34,957 nucleotides of DNA from an uncultured Collinsella sp. (lineage in GTDB: Bacteria > Actinomycetota > Coriobacteriia > Coriobacteriales > Coriobacteriaceae). Both the position numbers and the translations under genes were made by a program. Of this stretch, positions 16,114-24,555 are shown piece by piece; position 1 is the stretch's first letter; each line of letters begins with the position of its first letter. The stretch covers positions 1-34,957 of the forward strand of contig URIE01000005.1 of NCBI GenBank assembly GCA_900547805.1, read 5' to 3'. The notes under the pieces were generated by a model. That model ran no database searches, had not been told where the DNA came from, and saw only the letters and a list, made by a program, of their open reading frames with translations.

Positions 16114-16914
16114 CTAGTACGGTTCGAACGAACCAATGACTCGGGACGAAAGCTCGGCACCGGCATGCATGCACGCCGGCACGTCAAGCCCATCCAGTAC
16201 ACCCTTGGTGAATCCGGCGATATACGAGTCGCCGGCGCCCACGGTATTGACGACCTTCTCGGCCGGCACGATTCCACATTCATAGAAGCGCTCACCGTCA
16301 TAGGCGATGCTCCCCTTCTCACCAAGCGTGGCGACCGCCACGCGCGGACCCAGCTCCTGCACATGGCGCACCCAGTCGCGCAGCTCCGCGCTATCCTCCT
16401 CAAACGACATAAAGGCATAGTCAACGTAAGGAAAATGGTTCTCACAGGCGTATTCGGGATCTTGACTGAACACCGAAAAGTCCATGACGACGGTCTTGCC
16501 TGCCTCGTGCCATTCGGGCAGCAGGTCTAAGCAGTTTCCAAACAGATCGGTATGGATGACATCGTGCTCCAGGATAAATGCGCGGTCATCATCGTTTGGC
16601 CGGTACGTTTCCATGACGCCGTCAATCGCTTCGAGATGTACGCGGTCGACGCCGTCCTTCAACGCCATGAGCATCACCGAGGTATCGCCGTCCTCCACGC
16701 GAAGATGCGAGATGTCGAACCCCTCGGCAGCCAGCGCCTCGCGCATTTTGTCTCCGTACTCGTCCTTTCCGACGACCGACACCGCAGATACCGATATGCC
16801 CATTCGCGCCAGGTGGATACCCCAGTCGATGCCATTGCCAGTCGGATAGAACACGCCGATGTTTTGGTACACGTCCGCACAGCAAAAGCCAGCTGCACAT
16901 GCTTTGATATCCAC
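16114..16914 (-). CDS. PfkB-family kinase, atypical sugar site
   Basis: A ribokinase-like kinase of 266 residues. The C-terminal catalytic motif NTVGAGDSYIAGF is intact (catalytic Asp about D229). The N-terminal sugar-binding motif, normally GGNAxN as in the next kinase, here reads TGNGIDWG, so the substrate is probably different from that of its paralogue. The start is a GTG giving DIKACAAGF, with GGAG ten nt upstream; the longer reading frame would translate through a terminator-like hairpin. It lies 120 nt after the FrlD-like gene, with that hairpin (16934-16961) between, so its expression may be attenuated. Two PfkB kinases in one operon suggest two related phosphorylated substrates. Confidence 0.85.
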   Translation of the reverse strand: MDIKACAAGFCCADVYQNIGVFYPTGNGIDWGIHLARMGISVSAVSVVGKDEYGDKMREALAAEGFDISHLRVEDGDTSVMLMALKDGVDRVHLEAIDGVMETYRPNDDDRAFILEHDVIHTDLFGNCLDLLPEWHEAGKTVVMDFSVFSQDPEYACENHFPYVDYAFMSFEEDSAELRDWVRHVQELGPRVAVATLGEKGSIAYDGERFYECGIVPAEKVVNTVGAGDSYIAGFTKGVLDGLDVPACMHAGAELSSRVIGSFEPY

Positions 16915-16933
16915 ATAGTCTTCTCCAGCAATC

Positions 16934-16961
16934 AAAAAGGGGCCCACCCAAGGCGAGCCCC
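16934..16961 (-). terminator. Terminator-like hairpin inside the operon
   Basis: On the minus strand a 10-bp stem with two G-U pairs (16939-16948 with 16952-16961) is followed by five T. It is stable only as minus-strand RNA. It ends 20 nt before the GTG of the next kinase, so it probably sets a lower level for the downstream half of the operon. Confidence 0.6.
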
Positions 16962-17034
16962 TATCCGAATTCCGATGTAATCTAGCGTCAGTCAGCCAAG
17001 GCTTCAGCCCCAAGCCTCCCAGCGCTTTCTCAGG

Positions 17035-17898
17035 CTACTCGGTGATCGGAGCTCCGTGGCCCCAAGAGCCCTCCATGCCGCACACGGTCGAGGCAAAACC
17101 TGCCGCAAAATCGAGCGCACGCTCAATGGCCTCAGGTCCGTCCTCGCCGCGCTTGGCGGAATCGAGATAGCACATCAGGAATGAGGTCAGGAACGAGTCA
17201 CCGGCTCCCATGGTGTCCTTCATGTCCGTTACGGGCTTTGCCAGCTGGCGATAGTAGCGCTCGCCGTCATAGGCGATGCAGCCCTCGGCGCCCGCCGTTG
17301 CGGACACAAAGCGCGGGCCCAAATTCTTAACCCAAGCGAGGCGCTCACGAATCTCATCCTCACCTGCAGCATCGGCAGCGCTAAAGAAGGCGAAGTCGAC
17401 AAACGGGGCAATCTGCTCATAGTATTCATCGGTGGAATCGTCCGAGAAGTCAAACGATACGGTGATGCCCGCAGCCTTCAGCTTGGGAAGCTCGCGCTCG
17501 GTAAAGCAGTAGTTGCCCGAGTGGACTACGTCGAACTGCTTCATGTATGCCAGATCGAAGCGATCGAGCACATAGCGCGCATCGCCACGGATGCCGCCCT
17601 CGTTGGAGCCGAGGAATACGCGGTCGCCATCGACCACGGTCACACGCGCCGCGCCGTTCTCGCCAATAAGCTGCTCGCACTTAGCGAGCTCGATGCCTTC
17701 ATCCTCGAGACTTGCAATCACATGCTCGGCAGCGGCGTCGTTGCCAAAGATGCCCATGTACGCGGAGCGCGCGGCGCCGCACTTCTTGGCGTAAACGGCA
17801 AAATTCACCGCATTGCCGCCGGGATACATGGTATGGATATGCTCATAGCGATCGACGACGTTGTCACCGAACCCGAGCGCGTTCACGTTAAAAGCCAT
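17035..17898 (-). CDS. FrlD-like fructoselysine-type kinase (PfkB family)
   Basis: A PfkB kinase of 287 residues that resembles FrlD, the fructoselysine 6-kinase of E. coli. The N-terminus GFGDNVVDRYEHI and the sugar motif YPGGNAVNFAVYAKKCG (GGNAVN at about 27-32) parallel FrlD. VSFDFSDDSTDEYY and DTMGAGDSFLTSF (catalytic Asp about D234) complete the fold. Its partner gene directly upstream (14 nt) is the FrlB-like deglycase, the same functional pairing as in frl. The ATG used has AAGGA eight nt upstream; an ATG nine bases earlier is too close to that site. The real substrate may be fructoselysine or another Amadori product. Confidence 0.85.
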   Translation of the reverse strand: MAFNVNALGFGDNVVDRYEHIHTMYPGGNAVNFAVYAKKCGAARSAYMGIFGNDAAAEHVIASLEDEGIELAKCEQLIGENGAARVTVVDGDRVFLGSNEGGIRGDARYVLDRFDLAYMKQFDVVHSGNYCFTERELPKLKAAGITVSFDFSDDSTDEYYEQIAPFVDFAFFSAADAAGEDEIRERLAWVKNLGPRFVSATAGAEGCIAYDGERYYRQLAKPVTDMKDTMGAGDSFLTSFLMCYLDSAKRGEDGPEAIERALDFAAGFASTVCGMEGSWGHGAPITE

Positions 17899-17912
17899 GG
17901 TATCCATCCTTC

Positions 17913-18881
17913 CTAGTACTCAACAACGCCCATGTAGCGGCGGAAGTCGGGGTCGTGATCGAACACCTTGCCGCGCGCTGCACGCAGCTCGCAGTTCATA
18001 GCGTAGAACAGCACCGGATCCAGATAGGCACGAACGCTCGCCGGCACGGCCTCCATACCGTACTCCTTGGCATCAAGCACCATCAGCGTGTCGGTATGGG
18101 TCTCGAGGAACGCCAGGGCGCGCTCGTCCATAGGACGGCACTCGCTCGAGCCCATCTGCAAGAAGTAGAAGACGCCATCCTGGGTAGCCTCAAAGGGGCC
18201 ATGGAAGTACTCGGCGGAGTGGATATAGCTGCAGTGCTGCCACTGCATCTCCATGAGCGAGCAGATGGCAAAGCCGTACGTCTGGCTAAAGTTGGGACCG
18301 CTGCCCAGGATATAGAAGAACTCATGCTCCTGGCAAAGCTTGGCGAAGCGATCGCCCAGCTCGGCATTTACCTTTTCGCGTGCGGGAGGCAGAATCTTAT
18401 CCATTTCGGCAATACCGGCATACATGTCGGCGAGATCGGCGTAGCCCTCCTGCTGGTCGAGCAGCTCGGCCGCGAGCGACAGCGAGATACCGGCAGGAAC
18501 TTCGGCCTGCGGAACGCCCTCGCCCCACGGGTACACCCAGGTGACCCACTTGCCATTATCGATCTTGGAACCGGCGTTATCGGTCTGCGCGATCACCGTC
18601 GCGCCCGCGGCAAGGGCAATCTCGCAGCCCTCGACGACCTCGGGGGTATTGCCGCTGTGACTGCAGGCAATGACCAGAGACTTCTCGCCCAGGCGACGGG
18701 GACGCATGATGTCGAACTCACGGGCCGTATAGATATACGAGGTGAACGTCGTCGCCTCGCGCTGCAAGAGCTCATGGGCCGGGATCAGATCGATCATGGA
18801 GCCACCGCAGGCGATCCAGTAGACGCTGTCGAACTTGCCCTTTTCGGCAATTGCTTCCTTAATCAGATCATGTGCGTTCAT
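17913..18881 (-). CDS. SIS-domain FrlB-like fructosamine-6-phosphate deglycase
   Basis: A SIS-domain isomerase/deglycase of 322 residues. WIACGGSMID and VIACSHSGNTPEVVEG are the sugar-phosphate binding loops. The active-site region SAEYFHGPFE matches GEFRHGPLE of FrlB, and the C-terminus DHDPDFRRYMGVVEY closely follows FrlB's ending. FrlB splits fructoselysine 6-phosphate to glucose 6-phosphate and lysine, so this enzyme likely splits an Amadori 6-phosphate. The start ATG follows AAAGGAAC. An intercistronic hairpin (18905-18934) precedes it, and the FrlD-like kinase gene follows. GlmS- or AgaS-type isomerases are the main alternatives. Confidence 0.85.
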   Translation of the reverse strand: MNAHDLIKEAIAEKGKFDSVYWIACGGSMIDLIPAHELLQREATTFTSYIYTAREFDIMRPRRLGEKSLVIACSHSGNTPEVVEGCEIALAAGATVIAQTDNAGSKIDNGKWVTWVYPWGEGVPQAEVPAGISLSLAAELLDQQEGYADLADMYAGIAEMDKILPPAREKVNAELGDRFAKLCQEHEFFYILGSGPNFSQTYGFAICSLMEMQWQHCSYIHSAEYFHGPFEATQDGVFYFLQMGSSECRPMDERALAFLETHTDTLMVLDAKEYGMEAVPASVRAYLDPVLFYAMNCELRAARGKVFDHDPDFRRYMGVVEY

Positions 18882-18904
18882 GTTTAGTTCCTTTCCAGCT
18901 TGGC

Positions 18905-18934
18905 CGGCCATGCAGGACGTGTCTTGCATGGCCG
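18905..18934 (-). other. Intercistronic hairpin
   Basis: A perfect 10-bp stem (18905-18914 with 18925-18934) lies between the FrlC-like and FrlB-like genes. No T-run follows on either strand, so it is more likely an mRNA processing or stabilising element than a terminator. Confidence 0.5.
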
Positions 18935-18947
18935 AGCAAAATCTTAT

Positions 18948-19799
18948 CTAGTCAATCAGATACTTCTCGAAGGCGGCCATGTTCTTGGCATCTGCCGCCG
19001 CCGGATCATCGAAGTAGCGACCGTCCGTGATTTCCTGGCCCAACATGCCATCGAAACCATGGGCGTTGAGCGTGGCGACGAAGGCATCCATATCGTGCTT
19101 GCCGTCACCCCAGACCAGATGGCCATAGGGATCGCCGTCGATAAAGTGCATCTCGTGGATCGCACCGTCGCCAAATGCGGCAAACCAGTCCTCGAGCGAC
19201 TCACCCGCAACGCCCATTGCGGTCGTATCGACCATAGGCTGCAGGTACGGACTCGCGACCTCATCAATCATGCGCTTAGCATCGGCGACGGTCGTCACAA
19301 GGTTGCTCTCCTCGGGACGCAGGCTCTCCATCGTTAGCACCAGACCGTGCTCGCCGGCATACTCCGCCAAGATGGATAGGTGCTCGCGACTGCGCTTCCA
19401 CGCCTCTTCGCGATCCTCGTCCCAGTCACCCCAACCCGAGTTTACGGACATGCGGTCGCATCCCAGCACCTCGGCAAGCTCGATGCCATGCTTGAAGTAC
19501 GCCAGGCTCCGCTGCTCATGGAGCGGCTTACGAGCGCAATACTGCCATGGGTAGACCACGTTCTCGGGACAGAGCGTCCGATAGCGCAGACCACGGTCGG
19601 CGGCCTTTTTCGCCAGAACCTCGGCCTCAAAATACCCAGTGTGATCGAGCGTCACATGGGGCTCGGCGCACCACAGCTCGATGGACTCAAAGCCCAGGCG
19701 CTGTTGCGTATCCAAAAAATAGTCGAGCGACCACATGATGTAGTGGATGTTCATGCCCGCGATCTGCTCGCGACGCAGCGTCGGTTTGGTTTCAGGCAT
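18948..19799 (-). CDS. FrlC-like sugar epimerase (xylose isomerase-like TIM barrel)
   Basis: A 283-residue TIM-barrel protein of the AP endonuclease 2/xylose isomerase-like family. LGFESIELWCAEPHV, LTMESLRPEESNLVTTV, PMVDTTAMGVAGES, MHFIDGDPYGHLVWG and MLGQEITDG carry the metal-binding Glu, Asp, His and Glu of sugar epimerases. FrlC of E. coli, which interconverts fructoselysine and psicoselysine, has the similar PLTPYESNVV block. The likely task is to epimerise an Amadori compound so that the deglycase and kinase can handle it. The ATG follows AAGGAGG, which overlaps the stop codon of the amidohydrolase gene one base upstream, so translation is coupled. Confidence 0.82.
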   Translation of the reverse strand: MPETKPTLRREQIAGMNIHYIMWSLDYFLDTQQRLGFESIELWCAEPHVTLDHTGYFEAEVLAKKAADRGLRYRTLCPENVVYPWQYCARKPLHEQRSLAYFKHGIELAEVLGCDRMSVNSGWGDWDEDREEAWKRSREHLSILAEYAGEHGLVLTMESLRPEESNLVTTVADAKRMIDEVASPYLQPMVDTTAMGVAGESLEDWFAAFGDGAIHEMHFIDGDPYGHLVWGDGKHDMDAFVATLNAHGFDGMLGQEITDGRYFDDPAAADAKNMAAFEKYLID

Positions 19800-19800
19800 G

Positions 19801-21384
19801 CTAAACCTCCTTATTTCGGTCGAACACGATACGTCCGTCCGACATGGTCATATCAACAGCAAGGTCACAAGCATCATGGTAGTCAAGGCCAAACACATCG
19901 CGATCGAGCACACAGATGTCGGCAAGCTTACCGGCCTCGAGCGTCCCCAGCTCATCCTCGCGCATGAGGTCATATGCGCCCCCTGCCGTCCACGCACGAA
20001 GGAGCTCGGCAATCGTCAGCGTATTGCCCTCATTCACGGACAAACCGTCGGCAAAGAAACCGCCGCATGCGCTAAATACTGATTCGCCCAAGCTCGGAAT
20101 CAAGAGCGGGAGGTCGGTGCCACAGCACACCGTGCACCCCGCGTCTTCCATACCGCGACGGTTCCAGCTGTGCAGCAGTCGGACCTCGCCGATCTGCCGA
20201 CGCATCATCGACAGGCAGTCCTCGCGTTTATCGAGCGTGAGGATCTGGGGGTAGACCTCGCAGATTCCGCCCAGCTTGCCAAACAGGGCAAGGTCTTCCG
20301 GATCAGAGTTCTCGAGGTCGGTAATCGCATGGCGTCGAAGCATGACTCCGTGTTCATCTCGCGGCAGCGAAGCATACAGCGCAACGGTGTGGCGAACGGC
20401 GCCGTCACCCTGACAATGAAGCGAGTAACGGAAGCCCTCGGCATCAATCGCGCGCAGCTCGTCCTCAATCAAACCCCACTCGGGCTCCTCGACAACCGTC
20501 TTGCCGGCAGCCCCTGCATCGGCCGTCTCCTCATAAGGATCGATCATCTCGGCAAGTCCTGCCCACACGCCACGATCGGTCATACGGTTGAAGCCCGAGA
20601 AACGAACAAACGGTCCCTGGAAGCGATCGCGCGCCGCACGAGCATAGGACAGATTCGCCCCGGCGCCCACCGGCTGCGACATCATGGAGACGCGAACCGT
20701 CAGCTCGCCAGATTCCTCACGACGCGCCATCTCGTCGGCAAATCCGTAATAGTCGTCGAAGGCCATCTCTTTGATAGCCGTGACACCGCGAGCGTTCAGC
20801 ATCGCCATGTAATCAGAATACCCGGCGCGTACCTCGGGAAGCGCCAGGAAGTCCCGCATCATACGCCAGGTCTTCTCGGCGTAGCAGGCCTCGGGCGTAA
20901 AACCATAGCGCTCGCTGGCGGCGGCGTTGAGAACGCACGTCTCGGCACCCGGAGTAAAGCAAACAACAGGAACGTCTCCGAAGGCGTCGTCGAGCGCTGC
21001 CGCCGTTTTTTCATTCTCGGCGCCTTCGGCGAGCAATGCGGGAAGGTCGTGCCCAAAGGCGGCGGCACAATCGAGATGGGCATCCTTCCACAAACGCAGA
21101 AGCGCTACCACTTCGTCGACGTCAGAGGCTTCGGATAAGTCGGCTCCCAAGCTCCGCAACGCCCAGCCCGTATAGAACGTATGCACATCGACCAAGCCAG
21201 GCATGACCGTTCTGTCGCCACAATCGATCACCTCATCTGCCTGGGCGAGAAACGAGTCTGCCTCGCCAGCGCTACCGACGGCTTCAATCCGATTGCCGCG
21301 TACCGCGACAAAACCTTCAAACGGCTGGTCTTCCGTACCGGTGAAGACGCTCTTGGACGTCAGCACCGTCAAACGATTGGACAT
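19801..21384 (-). CDS. Amidohydrolase-3 family protein, altered metal motif
   Basis: An amidohydrolase of 527 residues. The N-terminal strand-rich part, VLTSKSVFTGTEDQPFEGF then VMPGLVDVHTFYTGW, and the C-terminal RAWTAGGAYDLMREDELGT, LEAGKLADICVLDRD and MTMSDGRIVFD, fix the amidohydrolase-3 (YtcJ-like) family. The first metal motif, normally H-x-H, reads HTF here, so one ligand is replaced. Later SLHCQGDGAV and CCGTDLPLLIP supply His and Asp. It may hydrolyse an N-acyl or amide bond and so trim the substrate before entry to the Frl-like steps; this is inference. The ATG follows AAGGAGGTCGCG. It lies 10 nt after the transporter gene. Confidence 0.8.
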   Translation of the reverse strand: MSNRLTVLTSKSVFTGTEDQPFEGFVAVRGNRIEAVGSAGEADSFLAQADEVIDCGDRTVMPGLVDVHTFYTGWALRSLGADLSEASDVDEVVALLRLWKDAHLDCAAAFGHDLPALLAEGAENEKTAAALDDAFGDVPVVCFTPGAETCVLNAAASERYGFTPEACYAEKTWRMMRDFLALPEVRAGYSDYMAMLNARGVTAIKEMAFDDYYGFADEMARREESGELTVRVSMMSQPVGAGANLSYARAARDRFQGPFVRFSGFNRMTDRGVWAGLAEMIDPYEETADAGAAGKTVVEEPEWGLIEDELRAIDAEGFRYSLHCQGDGAVRHTVALYASLPRDEHGVMLRRHAITDLENSDPEDLALFGKLGGICEVYPQILTLDKREDCLSMMRRQIGEVRLLHSWNRRGMEDAGCTVCCGTDLPLLIPSLGESVFSACGGFFADGLSVNEGNTLTIAELLRAWTAGGAYDLMREDELGTLEAGKLADICVLDRDVFGLDYHDACDLAVDMTMSDGRIVFDRNKEV

Positions 21385-21394
21385 CGCGACCTCC

Positions 21395-22858
21395 TTACGC
21401 CGGAAGCATGCCGGAGATGGCGGTAATGACCAAGCCAAACACGACCATGAAGATGAAGAACTTCCAGATGGTCTTCCACCATTGGCCAAACGAGATCTTT
21501 GCCACGGCAAGGCCCGCCACCGTCATACCTGCCACGGGGCTAATGGTGTTAATGGTCTGGTTGGCAAACTGCAGCGCCGTTACGGCGGCTTCGGGGTTGA
21601 GGCCCATAAGCTCGGTCAAAGGACCCATGACAGGCATGGTAAGCGCGGCCAGGCCGGAGCTCGAAGGAACCAGGAAGGACAGGAGGCCAAGGACAACGTA
21701 CATGAACGTGGTGTACACGGCGGCAGGGGCTCCAGCAAGCAGAGTGGCAAGTGCCTGAAGGATGGTGTCGATAATCATGCCGCCCTCGGCGATGACCAGA
21801 ATGCCGCGAGCGATACCGATAACGACGGCTGCGTAGGCAAAGTCGGCAAGACCCTTAACGAACTCATCGGCGATGGCCTGCTGGTCAAGACCGCCCAGGA
21901 TACCGGCGAGCAGCCCCATGCCAAGGAACACGGCAGAGATCTCGTTCATATACCAGCCCTGCGTAACAAGACCCCACACGATAAGCGCCATACCACCGGC
22001 AAAATCAATCAGCACGAGCTTCTGGCGAGTGGTGAACTCTTCCTCGATGGAAGCATCGGTCACGGAGAACTCAATGCGCTTGAGTTTGTCGTCCTCGAAC
22101 GTAACGGACGACTTGGGGTTCTTCTTGACGCGCATGGCATAACGCATGGCCCATGCGATGCCGGCGGCGGTGAAAATAACCCATGCAACGGCACGCAACC
22201 ACAGCTGCGGGTTGCCCTCGATGCCAATGATGCCCTGCGCGATCAAAACGTTGAACGGGTCAATCGTCGAGGCGCAGTAGCCCAAGTTGGGACCGAGGAA
22301 GCAGATGATAAATGCCGTCATGGAGTCATATCCGATGCCCATCATGATGGGGATGAAGATGGCATAGAACGGCAGGGCTTCCTCAGACATGCCAAACGTG
22401 GTGCCGCAAATGGACAACAGCGTCATGGTAATAGGAATGATGAGGATGTCTTTGTTTTTGAGCTTTTTAATCACGCGGCTCATACCGGCGTTAAGCGCGT
22501 TGGTCTTGGTGATGATCGCGAACGAGCCACCGATCAGCAAGACGAACGCAACGACGTCGGCGGCCTCTTGAATACCCTTAGTAGGCGCCTGCAGGACCGC
22601 AAAGATATCTTGGCCCAGGTTAACGGTCTCGCCGGTCTCGGAATCGGTATAGTTCTTATCGACCTGTTCATAGGTTCCGGCAACGGCGACTTCGCGCTCG
22701 CCTGCCGCAGTCGAGATCGTCTTGCGCTGGTATTGGCCAGAAGGAACGACCCAGGTTAAAACTGCAAAAACCACGATCAGCAAGAACATGATCGTATAGA
22801 CGTGCGGTAATTTGAATTTGAAACGTCTGTTTGTCTTCTTCGCCTTCGTATCTGACAT
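21395..22858 (-). CDS. YfcC-family inner-membrane transporter
   Basis: An integral membrane protein of 487 residues with about eleven or twelve hydrophobic segments, of the YfcC/AbgT-like C4-dicarboxylate carrier group. PHVYTIMFLLIVVFAVLTWV with PSGQY opens it, LTWVVPSGQY being typical. LVPSSSGLAALTMPVMGP and QTINTISPVAGM are the paired transport motifs. The family carries basic amino acids, dipeptide-like compounds or dicarboxylates. As the first gene of the operon it presumably imports the substrate, which would fit a lysine- or arginine-linked Amadori compound. The ATG follows TTTGGAGG. Promoter and operator candidates lie at 22918-22966. Confidence 0.88.
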   Translation of the reverse strand: MSDTKAKKTNRRFKFKLPHVYTIMFLLIVVFAVLTWVVPSGQYQRKTISTAAGEREVAVAGTYEQVDKNYTDSETGETVNLGQDIFAVLQAPTKGIQEAADVVAFVLLIGGSFAIITKTNALNAGMSRVIKKLKNKDILIIPITMTLLSICGTTFGMSEEALPFYAIFIPIMMGIGYDSMTAFIICFLGPNLGYCASTIDPFNVLIAQGIIGIEGNPQLWLRAVAWVIFTAAGIAWAMRYAMRVKKNPKSSVTFEDDKLKRIEFSVTDASIEEEFTTRQKLVLIDFAGGMALIVWGLVTQGWYMNEISAVFLGMGLLAGILGGLDQQAIADEFVKGLADFAYAAVVIGIARGILVIAEGGMIIDTILQALATLLAGAPAAVYTTFMYVVLGLLSFLVPSSSGLAALTMPVMGPLTELMGLNPEAAVTALQFANQTINTISPVAGMTVAGLAVAKISFGQWWKTIWKFFIFMVVFGLVITAISGMLPA

Positions 22859-22917
22859 AGATACCTCCAAAGAACCCGAGACCTTATCGTGTCTCGCTTT
22901 AACGTTCGCGCAATGCA

Positions 22918-22940
22918 AACGTCCTATGACGTTCTATAGA
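22918..22940. promoter_or_regulatory. Candidate operators of the catabolic operon
   Basis: AACGTC-CTAT-GACGTT at 22918-22933 is a perfect inverted repeat, and TCTATAGA at 22933-22940 is a perfect palindrome beside it. Both lie around the expected transcription start. HutC-type GntR regulators often bind palindromes with a TATA-like centre, and such a regulator is encoded just upstream, so one of these is its likely site. Confidence 0.45.
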
Positions 22941-22966
22941 TTATCAGCGTGTTTTTAGCACTTCAA
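22940..22966 (-). promoter_or_regulatory. Candidate promoter of the catabolic operon
   Basis: The minus strand has TTGAAG (22961-22966) and GATAAT (22940-22945), each close to consensus, but with a short 15-nt spacer. The leader would be about 75 nt. The rest of 22967-23026 shows nothing notable. Confidence 0.4.
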
Positions 22967-23026
22967 GGATATTTCGGACAGATTACGAGGACTCGGGTGA
23001 ACGGTCGTTCAACGGCGGCGAACGGC

Positions 23027-23063
23027 AAAAACGCCCGGCAGGCAATTTAGCCTGCCGGGCGTT
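23027..23063 (-). terminator. Terminator of the GntR-family gene
   Basis: A perfect 14-bp stem (23030-23043 with 23050-23063, six-nt loop) is followed by TTTT on the minus strand. It lies 15 nt after the regulator's stop codon and separates it from the operon. Confidence 0.85.
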
Positions 23064-23078
23064 CTCTTGATCAACGTC

Positions 23079-23822
23079 CTAAATATCAAAAACGTAGCGC
23101 GATCCTACAATCCGCTGTCGGCCGATGATAAACGGCCGCTGCTGCTCGTCATAGAAATATGCCTCCATATAAAAAAGAGGCTCTCCCGTGGGAACGGACA
23201 GCAGCCGGGCGACTTCGGGTGACGCACACGCGATCTCAAGCGTGCACGGCTCGGTGCGAGCAGGCCCGCGACCCGTCTGTTCGCGCACGACCTCGAAAAT
23301 TGATTGATCGGTAAGGTCCGCCTTCGCCAAAAAGGCGTTGTCTTCATAAACGTACGTGTTGTTCTCGAGCATCACGGGGATGCCATCGGCGGTGCGCACG
23401 CGTTCGATGCAGATCAGCTCCGACCCAGCGGGAACGCCAAAAAACTGCGCTTCGGTAGCATCGGCCGGCAACACTTTTCTTGAGACAATACGCGCCCCGG
23501 GCTCCATCTCGTTGACGCGGCAGGCGTCCGAAAAACTCTGAACGTCGTCCTTCTGGCGGATTTTACGCTTGAGCTTGGGGGCGTTTACAAACGTGCCCCT
23601 CCCCTGCTGCTTGGTTAGGTAGCCCTGCTGCACGAGCTCCTCAATGGCCCGCCGAACGGTAACGCGACCAACTTTGTAGCTTTCGGCCAATTCGAATTCA
23701 TTCGGTATCCGAGCGCCCGCCTTATAGGTACCAGAATTGATGTCATTTTTGATGATATCGATAACCTGTTGATATAGCGGGATTGCCGCTTTTCCGTCGG
23801 TCAACCCTTCAGTCGATGGCAT
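23079..23822 (-). CDS. GntR-family (HutC type) transcriptional regulator
   Basis: A regulator of 247 residues. The N-terminal winged helix-turn-helix is seen in IPLYQQVIDIIKNDINSG, then GRVTVRRAIEELVQQGYL and QGRGTFV. The C-terminal half, with CIERVRTADGIPVMLENN and PFIIGRQRIVGSRYVFDI, is a UTRA-type effector domain of the HutC subfamily, which binds sugar phosphates or amino-acid-like effectors. FrlR, the regulator of frl genes, is of the same subfamily. It lies just upstream of the ten-gene operon on the same strand with its own terminator, so it is the probable local regulator. The ATG follows GGGGAGG. Confidence 0.9.
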   Translation of the reverse strand: MPSTEGLTDGKAAIPLYQQVIDIIKNDINSGTYKAGARIPNEFELAESYKVGRVTVRRAIEELVQQGYLTKQQGRGTFVNAPKLKRKIRQKDDVQSFSDACRVNEMEPGARIVSRKVLPADATEAQFFGVPAGSELICIERVRTADGIPVMLENNTYVYEDNAFLAKADLTDQSIFEVVREQTGRGPARTEPCTLEIACASPEVARLLSVPTGEPLFYMEAYFYDEQQRPFIIGRQRIVGSRYVFDI

Positions 23823-23880
23823 TTGCCCTCCCCTAGCAAATATGGAATCAATAATCGGTGCGGATTACGCATCGCCAGTC

Positions 23881-24540
23881 CTACGCAAGCTCCAGCAGCT
23901 CCGGCAGCTGGTCGATGATCTTGTCAGCGGCATCCTGGCTAAAGCCGAAGCGCTCCTCGCGCTTGGCGATCACCGTCAGACCCGCTCGCTTGCCGGCAGT
24001 GATGCCAGGGACGGAGTCCTCGACGCAGCAGCAACGGTCCGCAGGCAATCCCAGCAGATCCAGCGCATGCAGGTAAATATCGGGTTCGGGCTTGCTCTCC
24101 TTAAACTGCTCGCCGCTCACCACGTACTCAAAGGCATCCGACAGGCCGCACGCATCGAGCACTTCCTCGATGCTGTCCATGGGAGACGAACTGGCCAGCG
24201 CCACGCGAACGCCGCGACGCGGGAGCTCGCGAATCGTCTCCACGGCGCCCGGATTGATCAAGGTCTGATAATCGCGCGGGCGTTTATGCGCCCACTCATC
24301 CCAGCGGGCCAGCGCCTCCTCGCCGGTAAAGTGTCCCTTTCCGGCGCGCTCAAACCAATCGACCAGCATATGCAAGAAGAACTGGTGCGAGGTACCAACC
24401 TGCCCGTTCAACTCCTCTTGGGTCAGGTTCAGCCCAAGCTCTTTGGCAAACGCAGCGGTCTCCCCCAGGTAATAATACTCGGTATCGACGATGACACCGT
24501 CCATGTCAAAGATAACGGCGTCGAACGGAAATGCGGACAC
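23881..24540 (-). CDS. HAD-family phosphatase, beta-phosphoglucomutase-like
   Basis: A HAD hydrolase of 219 residues. Motif I is FDMDGVIVDTE (nucleophile Asp and acid-base Asp), motif II ALASSSP, and motif III/IV KPEPDIYLHA with CCVEDSVPGI. The helical cap after motif I is typical of subfamily I, which includes beta-phosphoglucomutase and 2-deoxyglucose-6-phosphate phosphatase. The substrate is unknown, probably a small sugar phosphate. The start is a GTG following GGGAGG. A terminator-like hairpin at 24556-24580 ends 15 nt before it, so it depends on readthrough from the other HAD gene. Confidence 0.85.
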   Translation of the reverse strand: MSAFPFDAVIFDMDGVIVDTEYYYLGETAAFAKELGLNLTQEELNGQVGTSHQFFLHMLVDWFERAGKGHFTGEEALARWDEWAHKRPRDYQTLINPGAVETIRELPRRGVRVALASSSPMDSIEEVLDACGLSDAFEYVVSGEQFKESKPEPDIYLHALDLLGLPADRCCCVEDSVPGITAGKRAGLTVIAKREERFGFSQDAADKIIDQLPELLELA

Positions 24541-24555
24541 GGCACCCTCCCTAAC

